Below are positions 1-8,288 of a stretch of 64,000 bases of DNA, in pieces. Under the pieces are notes generated by a model. That model did not search any database and was not told where the DNA came from. It worked only from the letters and a program-made list of their open reading frames with translations. The stretch lies in contig NZ_CP045496.1 in NCBI RefSeq assembly GCF_015500075.1, positions 3,420,001-3,484,000 of the forward strand, given 5' to 3'. The number at the start of each line of letters is the position of its first letter. The stretch's first letter is position 1. The translations under genes were made by a program, and so were the position numbers. Source of the stretch: Mesorhizobium sp. INR15 (GTDB lineage: Bacteria > Pseudomonadota > Alphaproteobacteria > Rhizobiales > Rhizobiaceae).

Positions 1-864
1 GAGACCGGCGGCGATCTGGCCGAGTTCGGCATGCAGCGTCTTTTCGCTGAGCCGCCCGGTCTCGACATGGGCGCGCAGCGAACCGAATTTGCCGCCCTTG
101 CACTGGCCCCAGTCGTCGACGACCATTTTCTGCATGATGTCGGTCAGGGAAAGCTCCACCGCGCTCATCGTGCCGTAGGGCACGACCAGCGCACCAGGCT
201 TGATCCAGGCGGTCTTCAGCAGCGGTTCCGGCTCCGGCAAGCGCGAGGCCTCGATGACGATGTCGGCGCCTTCGACGCAGCTTTGCCAATCGGCCACCGC
301 CTTGACCGGCTTGCCAAGATCGGCGGCCAGTTTCGCGGCGAAGCCATCGCGGCTTTCCGGCCGGCGCGAATGGACGCGGATCTCGTTGAAGTCGAAGAGA
401 TGGTCGAGCAGCCGCACATTCCAGTAGGCTGTGCCGCGTGCGCCGATATGGGCAAGCACCTTCGAATTCTTGCGTGCCAGGTACTTCGCGCCGATGGCGG
501 TGACGGCGCCGGTGCGCATGTCGGTGATGACAGTGGCGTCGAGGATGGCGCGCGGTGTGCCGGTGCGCGGATCGAACAGGTTGAGGATGCCGAATTCCGA
601 CGGCAGGCCGTGCAGGTAATTGTCGACATAGTCGCCGACGATCTTGACGCCGGCGGTGTCGAGCGGCGCGACGTAGCCGCGCAGGACGTTGAAGTGGCCA
701 TGGAAGGCCGGGTCCGGTTCGAGGTGGACGCGCGGTTCAATCACCGTCTCGCCATTGCCTTGCGCGACGAGACCAGCCTCGACCGCGGCGATGATTTCGC
801 CATCGGTCATTTGAAGGGCTTCGATGTCGAGGGCGTTGAGATAGTCGATATAGATCGGCTTCAT
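1..864 (-). CDS. ornithine cyclodeaminase / mu-crystallin family protein (3' end outside window)
   Basis: The minus-strand frame stays open for 288 codons from the ATG at 864 to the window edge, so the C-terminus is missing. The protein begins MKPIYIDYLNALDIEALQMT and has the family blocks: an N-terminal substrate domain with KIVGDYVDN, then GTPRAILDAT, then DMRTGAVTAIGAKYLA leading into the Rossmann region (AHIGARGTAYWNVRLLDHL, followed by VHSRRPESRDGF). Members are NAD(P)-dependent enzymes that cyclise ornithine to proline or reduce imines such as ketimines and pyrroline-2-carboxylate; the substrate cannot be read here. It is divergent from the exporter gene at 1062, with a perfect odd palindrome (1000-1010) between them. 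Family assignment is firm, reaction is not. Confidence 0.85.
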   Translation of the reverse strand, partial: MKPIYIDYLNALDIEALQMTDGEIIAAVEAGLVAQGNGETVIEPRVHLEPDPAFHGHFNVLRGYVAPLDTAGVKIVGDYVDNYLHGLPSEFGILNLFDPRTGTPRAILDATVITDMRTGAVTAIGAKYLARKNSKVLAHIGARGTAYWNVRLLDHLFDFNEIRVHSRRPESRDGFAAKLAADLGKPVKAVADWQSCVEGADIVIEASRLPEPEPLLKTAWIKPGALVVPYGTMSAVELSLTDIMQKMVVDDWGQCKGGKFGSLRAHVETGRLSEKTLHAELGQIAAGL

Positions 865-999
865 GCGTACACGGTTCCTGCTGATCCACGTCCTGAGCCC
901 CATTCATTCCATAACAGGCCGCGAGGCGACACGAAAGTTTGTTGGCGCATTGTCTGGACGGTGCCATTCAAATGCTGTTCAACCCAACCCGTTATCGAC

Positions 1000-1010
1000 T
1001 TGTCGGACAA
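1000..1010. promoter_or_regulatory. FadR/GntR-type palindrome TTGTCGGACAA
   Basis: A perfect 5+1+5 palindrome lies in the divergent gap between the ornithine cyclodeaminase-like gene and the exporter gene. It fits the FadR-subfamily GntR operator pattern TNGTNNNACNA. Near-identical sites lie at 21935, 21976 and 25233, and two FadR-type regulators are encoded at 23424 and 26326. Which regulator binds is inference. Confidence 0.5.
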
Positions 1011-1061
1011 TTCCCCATGATTCCTGGTGACATGGGAGAGTTTCCCCGGACGGTTCCGCGC

Positions 1062-2510
1062 ATGAAAGCCATTTCGCCAGACGAAACCTCGCAACAGCCT
1101 TCAACGGCAATGACAGCAACCAATGCGCGGCGTGTGGCGCTGATCGTTGCGATCGCCTTCTTCATGCAACTGCTGGATTCGACGATCATCTCGACCTCAT
1201 TGCCGCAGATGGGGGCGTCCTTCGGGGTACCGGCGGTGGCGATGAGCATCGGCATCACCGTCTACATGCTGACCATGGCTGTCTTCGTGCCGCTGTCGGG
1301 CTGGCTCGCCGACCGCTTCGGCGCGCGCAACATCTTTCTCATCGCCATCGCGCTGTTTACGCTGGCTTCAATCGCCTGCGGCTTTTCGCAGAACCTGATC
1401 CAGTTCGTCGCCGCTCGCGCCGTGCAGAGCGTGGGCAGCGCGCTGATGACGCCGGTCGGCCGCATCCTGGTTTTGCGCAACGCTCCCAGATCGGAACTGC
1501 TCAATGCCACGGCGCTGATCACCTGGCCGGCACTGTTCGCCCCGGTAGTCGGGCCGGTGCTGGGCGGCTTCATCACCACGTACCTGTCCTGGCACTGGAA
1601 TTTCTTCATCAACATTCCACTCGGTCTTGTCGGGTTGGCGCTGGTTGCCCGCTTCGTCCCCGGTGACCGCGCGGCTGACCCCAAGCCGCTCGACTGGCCG
1701 GGGTTCTTCCTGACGTCACTGGGGCTTGCTTGCCTGCTCTATGGTCTGGAGCGCATCGCCCATCCTGAAGATGGCATCTTGCCAACAGTTCTGCTGCTTG
1801 GTGCCGGCATTCTCATCGGCTGGCTGGCGGTGCGCCACCTCTATCGTGCCGCACATCCGTTGCTCGACCTGTCGTCGTTCAAGGTGCTGACTTTCGCCAT
1901 CTCGACGCTGGCGGCCGGCACCATCTTCCGGGTGGCGATCAATGCCACGCCGTTCCTGTTGCCGCTTCTGTTCCAGGTCGGTTTTGGTCTCTCGCCGGTC
2001 GATGCCGGTGTGATGATCCTGGCCTATTTCCTTGGTAATCTCGGCATGAAGACGGTGACGACGCCGACGCTGCGCCGTTTCGGCTTCCGCGCGGTGATGG
2101 TCGTGAACGGGGTCATCGCTTCCGCATCGATCATGGCCTGCGCAGCGATCTCGCCGCAGACGCCGCAGGTTCTGGTAATGGCGCTGATGTTGCTTGCCGG
2201 CCTGACGCGCTCGATGCAGTTCACGGCGCTCAACGCTCTGGCCTTCGCCGATATCGCTGCCGAGCAACGGAGCTCCGCCGCTACCTTGTCCAGTATGCTG
2301 CAGCAATTGGCGATGCTGTTCGGCGTCGCGGGCGCGACGGCGATCCTCAATCTGTCACAGATCGCGAGGAACCGGCCCGCGCTCGACCTCGTCGATTTTC
2401 GAATCGCCTTCCTGGTGATCGGCGCCATCGGGCTGGTGGCATCGTTCCGTTTCCTGATCCTGCCCGCGACAGCAGGGGCCGAGGTTTCCGGCCATGCCTC
2501 AAGGAATTGA
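1062..2510 (+). CDS. DHA2-family (EmrB/QacA type) MFS exporter
   Basis: An integral inner-membrane drug:H+ antiporter-type protein of about 482 residues. Early in the protein, after a short polar leader, is the DHA2 signature LDSTIISTSLPQM in TM1, followed by GWLADRFGARN (MFS motif A) between TM2 and TM3. The hydrophobic profile and length fit the 14-TM DHA2 class. The start is uncertain: ATG at 1062 gives MKAISPDE; ATGs at 1032 and 1110 are in the same frame, and none has a strong Shine-Dalgarno. The upstream open frame from 939 probably crosses the promoter. The gene is divergent from the cyclodeaminase-like gene, with a GntR-type palindrome between them. Substrate unknown. Confidence 0.85.
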   Translation: MKAISPDETSQQPSTAMTATNARRVALIVAIAFFMQLLDSTIISTSLPQMGASFGVPAVAMSIGITVYMLTMAVFVPLSGWLADRFGARNIFLIAIALFTLASIACGFSQNLIQFVAARAVQSVGSALMTPVGRILVLRNAPRSELLNATALITWPALFAPVVGPVLGGFITTYLSWHWNFFINIPLGLVGLALVARFVPGDRAADPKPLDWPGFFLTSLGLACLLYGLERIAHPEDGILPTVLLLGAGILIGWLAVRHLYRAAHPLLDLSSFKVLTFAISTLAAGTIFRVAINATPFLLPLLFQVGFGLSPVDAGVMILAYFLGNLGMKTVTTPTLRRFGFRAVMVVNGVIASASIMACAAISPQTPQVLVMALMLLAGLTRSMQFTALNALAFADIAAEQRSSAATLSSMLQQLAMLFGVAGATAILNLSQIARNRPALDLVDFRIAFLVIGAIGLVASFRFLILPATAGAEVSGHASRN

Positions 2511-2748
2511 CGTCGCTTTTTCTGGCAATCGTGGAGATAAATTCCGTCTCCTCCTTTCGCCGTGAAGCGGAGATTTCGCGTGCGCCTTGAATGGCGCGAG
2601 CCATTGCCAAAAGTGCTGTAGATTCCGGGCATTGCGCCAGTTTTGGAAATCGATGCGTCCACTCCAAGAATATCGTCTCAAGCCCAGGTTCTGAACGCGG
2701 ATTCATTTGACGAAGCGGCGCGGAGCCGATTAGCTTTCGTTTTTCGGG

Positions 2749-2764
2749 ATGGCAGCGCTGCCAT
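2749..2764. promoter_or_regulatory. LacI-type palindrome ATGGCAGCGCTGCCAT upstream of ABC system 1
   Basis: A perfect 16-bp palindrome (18 bp with flanking G/C) with a central CG lies 17 nt before the permease ATG at 2782. It differs by one base per half-site from the palindrome at 40893 in front of ABC system 4. It could be a LacI-family operator or a leader hairpin. The rest of the 2511-2781 gap shows no gene. Confidence 0.45.
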
Positions 2765-2781
2765 CGGGGTGAAAGCAAGCA

Positions 2782-3768
2782 ATGAACATGGCCGGCTGGC
2801 TGAACATCAGGAGCCTGAATCAGGAAGGCATTGTCTTTGCCATCGCCGTGGTTCTGTTCGTTGCCGCTGCGATCGGTCTGCCTGGTTTCATCGATCCGAA
2901 CAATCTCGTCGCCATCGTGCGCTCGGTATCGGTTCTGGGCATCCTGGCGCTCGGCATGGCTGTCGTCATCATCGGCAGGGGCATCGACCTGTCGGCGGTG
3001 GCGATCATGGCGATGTCGGTCGCCTGGTATCTGCAACTCCTGAATTCCGGAACGCCCGACGGGCTGGCTTTCGCCTATGTACTATCAGGCGTGCTCGCCA
3101 TCGGGCTGCTCAACGGCTTTCTCGTCGCTTATGCCGATGTGCCGGCGATCTTCGTGACGCTCGCCACCGGTTCCTTCACCTTCGGCTATGTGCGCTCGCA
3201 ACTGATCACTCAGGACGCCGTGCCGGTGCCGCAAGGCCACTGGGTCGAGTTGCTGGGCGGCCTGCGTTTCCTCGACGTTCCGATCGAAGTGTTCGTCTTC
3301 GCCGGCCTGGCTTTCCTGTTCTTCCTGTTCCTGCGCTACACAAAATGGGGCCGCTACATCTATTTCGCCGGCGACAATCCGGTGGCGGCGCGCAACATCG
3401 GCATTCCGGTGCGGCCAATGCTGGTGCTGCGCTATGTGCTCTCGGCTTTCGTGGCGCTGATTGCCGGCCTGCTCACGGCCGCCAGCCTGCATTCGATCAA
3501 CACGCGCGTGGTCAACTCGACGCTGCTCTACGACATCGTTCTGGTGGCGGTGATCGGCGGCATCGGCCTGTCCGGCGGGCGAGGCGGGGTGCGCAACGTG
3601 CTGGTGGGCGCGGCGCTGATCGGCATCCTGCTCAACGCCATGACCATTATCGACATTCCGCTGCTCTATCAGAACCTGATCAAGGCGGCGATCCTGCTCG
3701 GCGCCATCATCGTCGACGGCATCATCAATCCACGCGACGAACAGACAGCACAGCAAGGCGACATCTAG
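2782..3768 (+). CDS. sugar ABC transporter permease, system 1 (CUT2, RbsC-like)
   Basis: A 328-residue inner-membrane permease of the BPD_transp_2/RbsC family. It has about ten hydrophobic segments, the conserved IGRGIDLSAVAIMAM block (GIDLS motif of CUT2 permeases) and the late VIGGIGLSGGRGGVRN loop that contacts the ATPase. The ATG at 2782 follows a GGGGTGA-type ribosome binding site. It is the first gene of a same-strand set: permease, binding protein, permease-propeller fusion, propeller protein, ATPase. With the permease half of the fusion protein it probably makes a heterodimeric channel. Substrate unknown; CUT2 systems carry monosaccharides, polyols and sugar acids. A perfect palindrome at 2749 may be its operator. 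Confidence 0.93.
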   Translation: MNMAGWLNIRSLNQEGIVFAIAVVLFVAAAIGLPGFIDPNNLVAIVRSVSVLGILALGMAVVIIGRGIDLSAVAIMAMSVAWYLQLLNSGTPDGLAFAYVLSGVLAIGLLNGFLVAYADVPAIFVTLATGSFTFGYVRSQLITQDAVPVPQGHWVELLGGLRFLDVPIEVFVFAGLAFLFFLFLRYTKWGRYIYFAGDNPVAARNIGIPVRPMLVLRYVLSAFVALIAGLLTAASLHSINTRVVNSTLLYDIVLVAVIGGIGLSGGRGGVRNVLVGAALIGILLNAMTIIDIPLLYQNLIKAAILLGAIIVDGIINPRDEQTAQQGDI

Positions 3769-3830
3769 GGGTACCCGGTGCGATCGCGAACGGTCAGCCG
3801 GCAATGAAAAATGAAACGAGAGGATCTGAC

Positions 3831-4856
3831 ATGAAATTCATTCGGACATTAATGGCCGCCGCCACCGCGCTTGCGGTCACAGCCTTCGTGGTGCCCACTT
3901 TCGCCGCCGACGATCCAGGCCCGGCCGCCTACGCGCAGGCGCTCAAAGGCAAACGCGTCATGCTGGTGCCGCTGGCGATGGGCTTCGACCTGGCGCAGGG
4001 CTGGGCGCACTACCTGAAGAAGGAAGTCGAGGCCTGGGGCGGTGTGTTTGAAACACGCGATCCGAACTGGGTCGTCGACGCCGGAGCGCAGGCCATTACC
4101 GATGCGATCTCATCGGACACCAGGCCTGACGTTCTAATCATCCATGCACCCGACCTGAACTCCTATTCCAAGTTGATGAAGAAGGCGCAGGCCGCCGGGA
4201 CCTATGTCATCCTGGTCGACAATCCGGCGAACTTCCCTGCTGACGCCTTTGTCGGCAGCGACTGGGATCGTCTGGGCCAGCTCGAGGCAGAAGCCGCAAT
4301 CAAGGGCTGCGGACCGAATTCGTCGAAGAAGATCGGACTGGTGCAGGGCGATCAGGCCAATTCGTCGAGCCTCTACCAATATGCCGGCATCATGAAGGTG
4401 CTGGACAAGAACCCAGACTTCAAGGTCGTGGCCAAGCCCGACTCCAACTGGGATGCGACGACCTCGCGCAACGTGACGACCACGATGTTGCAGCAGAACC
4501 CTGACATCTGCTCGATCATCGATTTCTGGGACGGCGACGCGACCGGCGCTTCCGCCGCGATCCGCGATGCCAAGCTCGACGGCAAGGTGTTCCTGGTAAC
4601 CACCGGCGGTGGCGAGAAGGCGGCCGATTGCGACAAGCTGCAGGACGGCACCTACGGCGCTGTCGTGATGACCGACCTTGCCCGTCAGTCGGGCGACATG
4701 AACGCCATCATCAAGTTCCTGCTGCAGAGCGGCCAGCCGGCAGGCACGTCGCATACCTATATCTACACGCTGGAAAAGGCGACGACCAAGGCCGACCTCA
4801 AGCCCGACAGCTGCTGGGATTTGAAGGCGCTGCAGGCCGAAGCGGCGGCGAAATAA
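3831..4856 (+). CDS. periplasmic sugar-binding protein, system 1
   Basis: A secreted substrate-binding protein of 341 residues. The N-terminus is a Sec signal peptide (MKFIRTLMAAATALAVTAF, cleavage near TFAAD). The mature part has the Peripla_BP_4 fold signs: RVMLVPLAMGFDLAQGW near the start, VLIIHAPDLNSYSKLMKKAQ, then VILVDNPANF and VGSDWDRLGQLEAEAA. The start at 3831 is preceded by GAGAGGATCTGAC, a good ribosome binding site; the longer upstream open frame (from 2643) overlaps the permease in another frame and is not coding. It delivers ligand to the adjacent permeases. Two cysteine-containing segments (IKGCGPN, ADCDKLQ) might form a disulfide. Confidence 0.93.
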   Translation: MKFIRTLMAAATALAVTAFVVPTFAADDPGPAAYAQALKGKRVMLVPLAMGFDLAQGWAHYLKKEVEAWGGVFETRDPNWVVDAGAQAITDAISSDTRPDVLIIHAPDLNSYSKLMKKAQAAGTYVILVDNPANFPADAFVGSDWDRLGQLEAEAAIKGCGPNSSKKIGLVQGDQANSSSLYQYAGIMKVLDKNPDFKVVAKPDSNWDATTSRNVTTTMLQQNPDICSIIDFWDGDATGASAAIRDAKLDGKVFLVTTGGGEKAADCDKLQDGTYGAVVMTDLARQSGDMNAIIKFLLQSGQPAGTSHTYIYTLEKATTKADLKPDSCWDLKALQAEAAAK

Positions 4857-4910
4857 GCCGCCGGTTTGCTCCTGATGAGGTGCTCGGGTTGTCCTAACTG
4901 CTTGAGGTTT

Positions 4911-5040
4911 GCGCTGCCCCTCACCCTTACCCTCTCCCCGTATAGAGACGGGGAGAGGGGGGCGTCAGCGCTGGAGCTTCTCCCTTCTCCCCGTCATTAT
5001 ACGGGGAGAAGGTGCCGGCAGGCGGATGAGGGGCGGCGCC
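4911..5040. repeat. rhizobial palindromic intergenic repeat, copy 1
   Basis: Two adjacent hairpins: CTCTCCCCGTATAGAGACGG/GGAGAG, then a CTTCTCCCCGT...ACGGGGAGAAG hairpin followed by GGTGCCGGCAGGCGGATGAG. The second half reappears in reverse complement at 57141-57190. It fills most of the gap between the binding-protein gene (ends 4856) and the fusion gene (starts 5113). It is open in the frame of the fusion gene, so that open frame extends falsely to 4909. Confidence 0.8.
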
Positions 5041-5112
5041 GAGATCGAGAGTTACTTCGAAGCAATTTCCCCGGGGACAAGCCAGCCCTCTTTCTCTTGC
5101 AATAGTGACCTG

Positions 5113-7236
5113 ATGTCCTTTCGTGAACGCCTCCAGTCCTGGCGCTACAATCTCGTGCCCGACCATGTCGTCGGCGAGATCCTGACCAAGCGCTGGACCG
5201 ACAACGCCATTCCATTCCTGGCGCTGGTGGTGACGCTGGCCACTTTCGGCTCGATCATCCCCGGCTTCTTCAAGCTGACCTCGCTGCAGGAATCGACGCG
5301 GCAGCTTGGCGAATTCTCCATGGTCGTTACCGGCATGACGGTGGTGATGCTGGGCGGCGGCATCGATCTGTCGGTCGGTTCGATCTTCGCGCTGTCCTGC
5401 TTTTCAGCCGTCTACGTCTTCTTCATCCTTGAACAGTCGATCTGGCTGGCACTGGCCGCGTCTCTCGCCGCTGGCCTCCTCTTCGGCGCGATCAACGGCT
5501 ACCTCGTCGGCTACCTCAGGCTGCGCGCCTTTCTGACCACGCTCGTCACCTTCATCTTCGGCCGCGCCCTGTTCGATATCCTGGTCACCACCTACGCCGC
5601 CGACGTGCAGTTCTCCACCGCGACATCCGATGTGCTCGACTTCATTGGCGACAGCACATTCTGGGGCTTGTCGGTCTCGGTCTGGCTGGCGATCATCCTG
5701 GCCATTGTCACCCATATCGCGCTGACGCGCTCGCGGCCCGGCTGGCATGTGCTGGCGGTCGGCGGCTCCAGGCGTTCGGCGCACAATGCCGGCATCCGCG
5801 TGCGCCGCACCGTGTTCATGACATATGTTTTCTCCGGCTTCTGCGCTTCGATCGGCGGCTTCCTCATTGCTTGCCGGCTGAGCGGGGCAGGGCCGGGTAC
5901 CGGCCTCAACCTCGAAATCATGGCGCTGACGGCGGCGGTGGTCGGCGGCGTCAGCCTTGGCGGCGGCCGTGGCTCGGTGATCAAGGGGCTGATGGGCGCC
6001 ATCATCGTCTTGACCATGACCAACGGGCTGATCCGGCTGGGCTACGGCACCGGCACCAACCAGATGGTGCTGGGCATCATGCTGGCGGTGGCCGTGACCA
6101 TCGACATCCGCTGGCTGAAGAACCGCCACAAGGTGCTGAACGAGGTCTATGTCGCGCCGGTCTATCTCAAGATGGGCGAAACGCAGTCGGCGGCGCCCGG
6201 TTCGGGCACGCCCTATGAACTCGACAACCGGCTGTCGGCGGCCGACCATATCGGGCTTGGCGAGTTGGAAGGGCCGGAAGACGTCATCCTCGACCGCGAC
6301 GATCATCTCTATTGCGGCACGCGGCATGGCGAGATCGTCCGCTTCTTCGCGCCGGACTACGTCAGGTCGGAAGTGTTCGCTCATATCGGCGGCTTTCCGC
6401 TGGGCCTAGCCTTCGACAAATCAGGCAACCTGATCAGCTGCGTCGGCGCCATGGGCCTGTATTCGGTGTCGCCGGACCGCGAGGTCAAGCGGCTGTCGGC
6501 GGAGACGTCGCGCTCATGGACCTCGATCGTCGACGACGCGCGGCTGCGCGATCCCAACGACTGCGACATCGCGCCAGACGGCCGTATCTATTTCACCGAC
6601 TCGACCAAGCGTTATGATGCCCATGACTGGGCGCTGGACTCGATCGAGAACCGCGCCACCGGACGGCTGCTGGTCTATGACCCGAAGGACGGGTCGACGA
6701 AGACGCTGCTCGATGGCTACCGCTACACAAATGGTGTGTGCATGGCCCATGACGGCAAGTCACTGTTCTTCGCCGAAAGCTGGGCCTGCCGCGTGCACCG
6801 CTACTGGCTGGAAGGGCCGAAGGCCGGCACCGCAGAATGCGTCATCCGCGACATGCCGGGCTACCCTGACAACATCAACCGTGCCTCGGACGGCAATTAC
6901 TGGATGGCGTGGCTCGGCATGCGCACACCGAGCTTTGATCTCTCGCTGCGCCACCCTGATATGCGCAAGCGCATGACGCGGCGGTTGCCGCAGGACGAAT
7001 GGCTGTTCCCCAACATCAACACCGGCGGTGTGGTGAAATTCAATGAGAAGGGCGGCATTGTCGAGGCGATGGGCGACCTCACCGGCGGCGCGCATCCGAT
7101 GGTCACCTCGATGCGCGAGCACAAGGGTTATCTCTTCGTCGGCGGCATCCTCAACAACCGCGTCGGCCGCTACAAGATATCAGGCGCCGACCCGAACTGG
7201 ACGAGTTCCGCTTCCTATTGGGGGGCGAAATCATGA
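5113..7236 (+). CDS. fusion: sugar ABC permease + SMP-30/strictosidine synthase-like beta-propeller
   Basis: One uninterrupted 707-residue frame. Residues ~1-335 are a CUT2 permease with MLGGGIDLSVGSIFALS, INGYLVGYLRLRAF, and the ATPase-contact loop VGGVSLGGGRGSVIKG. After a short linker (about 335-375) the remaining ~330 residues are a propeller of the SMP-30/gluconolactonase/strictosidine-synthase superfamily: GPEDVILDRDDHLYCGTRHG, GFPLGLAFDKSGNL, DPNDCDIAPDGRIYFTDSTK, YTNGVCMAHDGKSLFFAES, GYPDNINRASDGNYWMAWLG, and a final GGILNNRVGRYK. Such propellers are often metal-dependent lactone hydrolases, but catalysis is not shown. The start at 5113 (MSFRERLQ) is the first ATG past the repeat. The stop overlaps the next gene in ATGA. 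As CUT2 permease C-termini are generally cytoplasmic, the propeller probably faces the cytoplasm (inference). Confidence 0.9.
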   Translation: MSFRERLQSWRYNLVPDHVVGEILTKRWTDNAIPFLALVVTLATFGSIIPGFFKLTSLQESTRQLGEFSMVVTGMTVVMLGGGIDLSVGSIFALSCFSAVYVFFILEQSIWLALAASLAAGLLFGAINGYLVGYLRLRAFLTTLVTFIFGRALFDILVTTYAADVQFSTATSDVLDFIGDSTFWGLSVSVWLAIILAIVTHIALTRSRPGWHVLAVGGSRRSAHNAGIRVRRTVFMTYVFSGFCASIGGFLIACRLSGAGPGTGLNLEIMALTAAVVGGVSLGGGRGSVIKGLMGAIIVLTMTNGLIRLGYGTGTNQMVLGIMLAVAVTIDIRWLKNRHKVLNEVYVAPVYLKMGETQSAAPGSGTPYELDNRLSAADHIGLGELEGPEDVILDRDDHLYCGTRHGEIVRFFAPDYVRSEVFAHIGGFPLGLAFDKSGNLISCVGAMGLYSVSPDREVKRLSAETSRSWTSIVDDARLRDPNDCDIAPDGRIYFTDSTKRYDAHDWALDSIENRATGRLLVYDPKDGSTKTLLDGYRYTNGVCMAHDGKSLFFAESWACRVHRYWLEGPKAGTAECVIRDMPGYPDNINRASDGNYWMAWLGMRTPSFDLSLRHPDMRKRMTRRLPQDEWLFPNINTGGVVKFNEKGGIVEAMGDLTGGAHPMVTSMREHKGYLFVGGILNNRVGRYKISGADPNWTSSASYWGAKS

Positions 7237-8288
7237 TCCTCGATCCGATCCTGGATATCTTTCGCGGCAAGGCCGTCACCATACCGCCATTGGATGGCGC
7301 CTTTCGGCCGAACACGCGGCTCGATGATGTCTCGGCCTTCGCCGAGTTGGTGGAACCCGACAATTTGCTGGTTGCCGATGGCCGGCTGCTGGCCTCTGGC
7401 GGCAATGCTATCCACGCGATTTCCACCGGCGGCGAGCTTGCCGTGTTCGAGACTTTCCCATCCACGATCACGGCGATGGCACTGTCGCCATCGGGCGAAC
7501 TGGCGGTGGGGCTGGAAAGCGGCAAGCTGTTGATCGCGAGCAGGGAGGTTTCCTTGCCAGGCGATATCCGCTGCATCACCGCACTTGCCTACGCCGATGA
7601 TGGAACACTGTGGCTGGCCAATGGCTCGGCCGAACACGCGCCGTCGCAATGGGCCGCCGACCTTATGAAAAAGGGTGTGTCGGGCTCGCTGTGGAAATGC
7701 GGGCCGGGCGCCATCGGCTTTCAGAAAATGGCTGGCGACATCGCGTTTCCTTACGGTCTTCGCCCGATGGGGCGGGATGTGCTGGTCGCGGAAAGCTGGC
7801 GTCACCAACTCGTCCGCTTCGATGGCGCGACCGGGAGCCGGTCGACCGTGTTGACGCATCTGCCCGGCTATCCGGCACGGCTGACGCCAGCCAGTGACGG
7901 GGGAGCGTGGCTGAGCCTGTTCGCGCCGCGCAACCGGCTCATCGAATTCGTGCTGCAGGAAACCCACTACCGGCGAGACATGATCGACCAAGTGCCGCCG
8001 GCCTACTGGATCGCGCCCGCGCTCGCCTCGAACCGCAGTTTCCTCGAGCCGCTGCAATGCGGCGGTATCCGCACCATGGGCATCCACAAGCCGTGGTCGC
8101 CCAGCCGCTCTTACGGGCTGGTGGTCCGGCTCGACCGGGACATGCAGCCGCAATTCAGCCTGCACAGCCGCGCCAACGGCACGCGCCACGGCATCTGCAG
8201 TGTGGCGGAGAGAGATGGGCTTCTGTTCGTCGCGTCCAAAGGCGGTGGCTGCGTGCTGTCGGTCGACCTCGCGTCGGGAGGTTTTTGA
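7233..8288 (+). CDS. SMP-30/strictosidine synthase-like beta-propeller protein
   Basis: A 351-residue soluble protein with no signal peptide, related to the C-terminal half of the preceding fusion. Repeated propeller blades include ALSPSGELAVGLESGKL, ALAYADDGTLWLANGSAEHA, VLVAESWRHQLVRFDG, GYPARLTPASDGGAWLSLFA and a terminal GLLFVASKGGGCVLSVD. The ATG at 7233 overlaps the upstream stop (ATGA) behind GGGGGGCGAAATC, so translation is coupled; its own stop overlaps the ATPase start (TGATG). It may open a lactone of the imported compound, or act as a partner or pseudo-enzyme of the fused propeller. The superfamily is clear, the activity is not. Two tandem paralogous propellers in one transport operon are unusual. 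Confidence 0.82.
   Translation: MILDPILDIFRGKAVTIPPLDGAFRPNTRLDDVSAFAELVEPDNLLVADGRLLASGGNAIHAISTGGELAVFETFPSTITAMALSPSGELAVGLESGKLLIASREVSLPGDIRCITALAYADDGTLWLANGSAEHAPSQWAADLMKKGVSGSLWKCGPGAIGFQKMAGDIAFPYGLRPMGRDVLVAESWRHQLVRFDGATGSRSTVLTHLPGYPARLTPASDGGAWLSLFAPRNRLIEFVLQETHYRRDMIDQVPPAYWIAPALASNRSFLEPLQCGGIRTMGIHKPWSPSRSYGLVVRLDRDMQPQFSLHSRANGTRHGICSVAERDGLLFVASKGGGCVLSVDLASGGF

Noticed and set aside
2643..3830. 737-residue open frame suggesting the system 1 binding protein has a ~400-residue N-terminal extension
   Set aside because: The extension overlaps the permease gene in another frame, is rich in Arg/His/Ala, and the signal peptide with its own ribosome binding site begins at 3831.
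4909..5112. N-terminal extension of the permease-propeller fusion
   Set aside because: It reads through a palindromic repeat; the permease-like sequence begins at the ATG at 5113.
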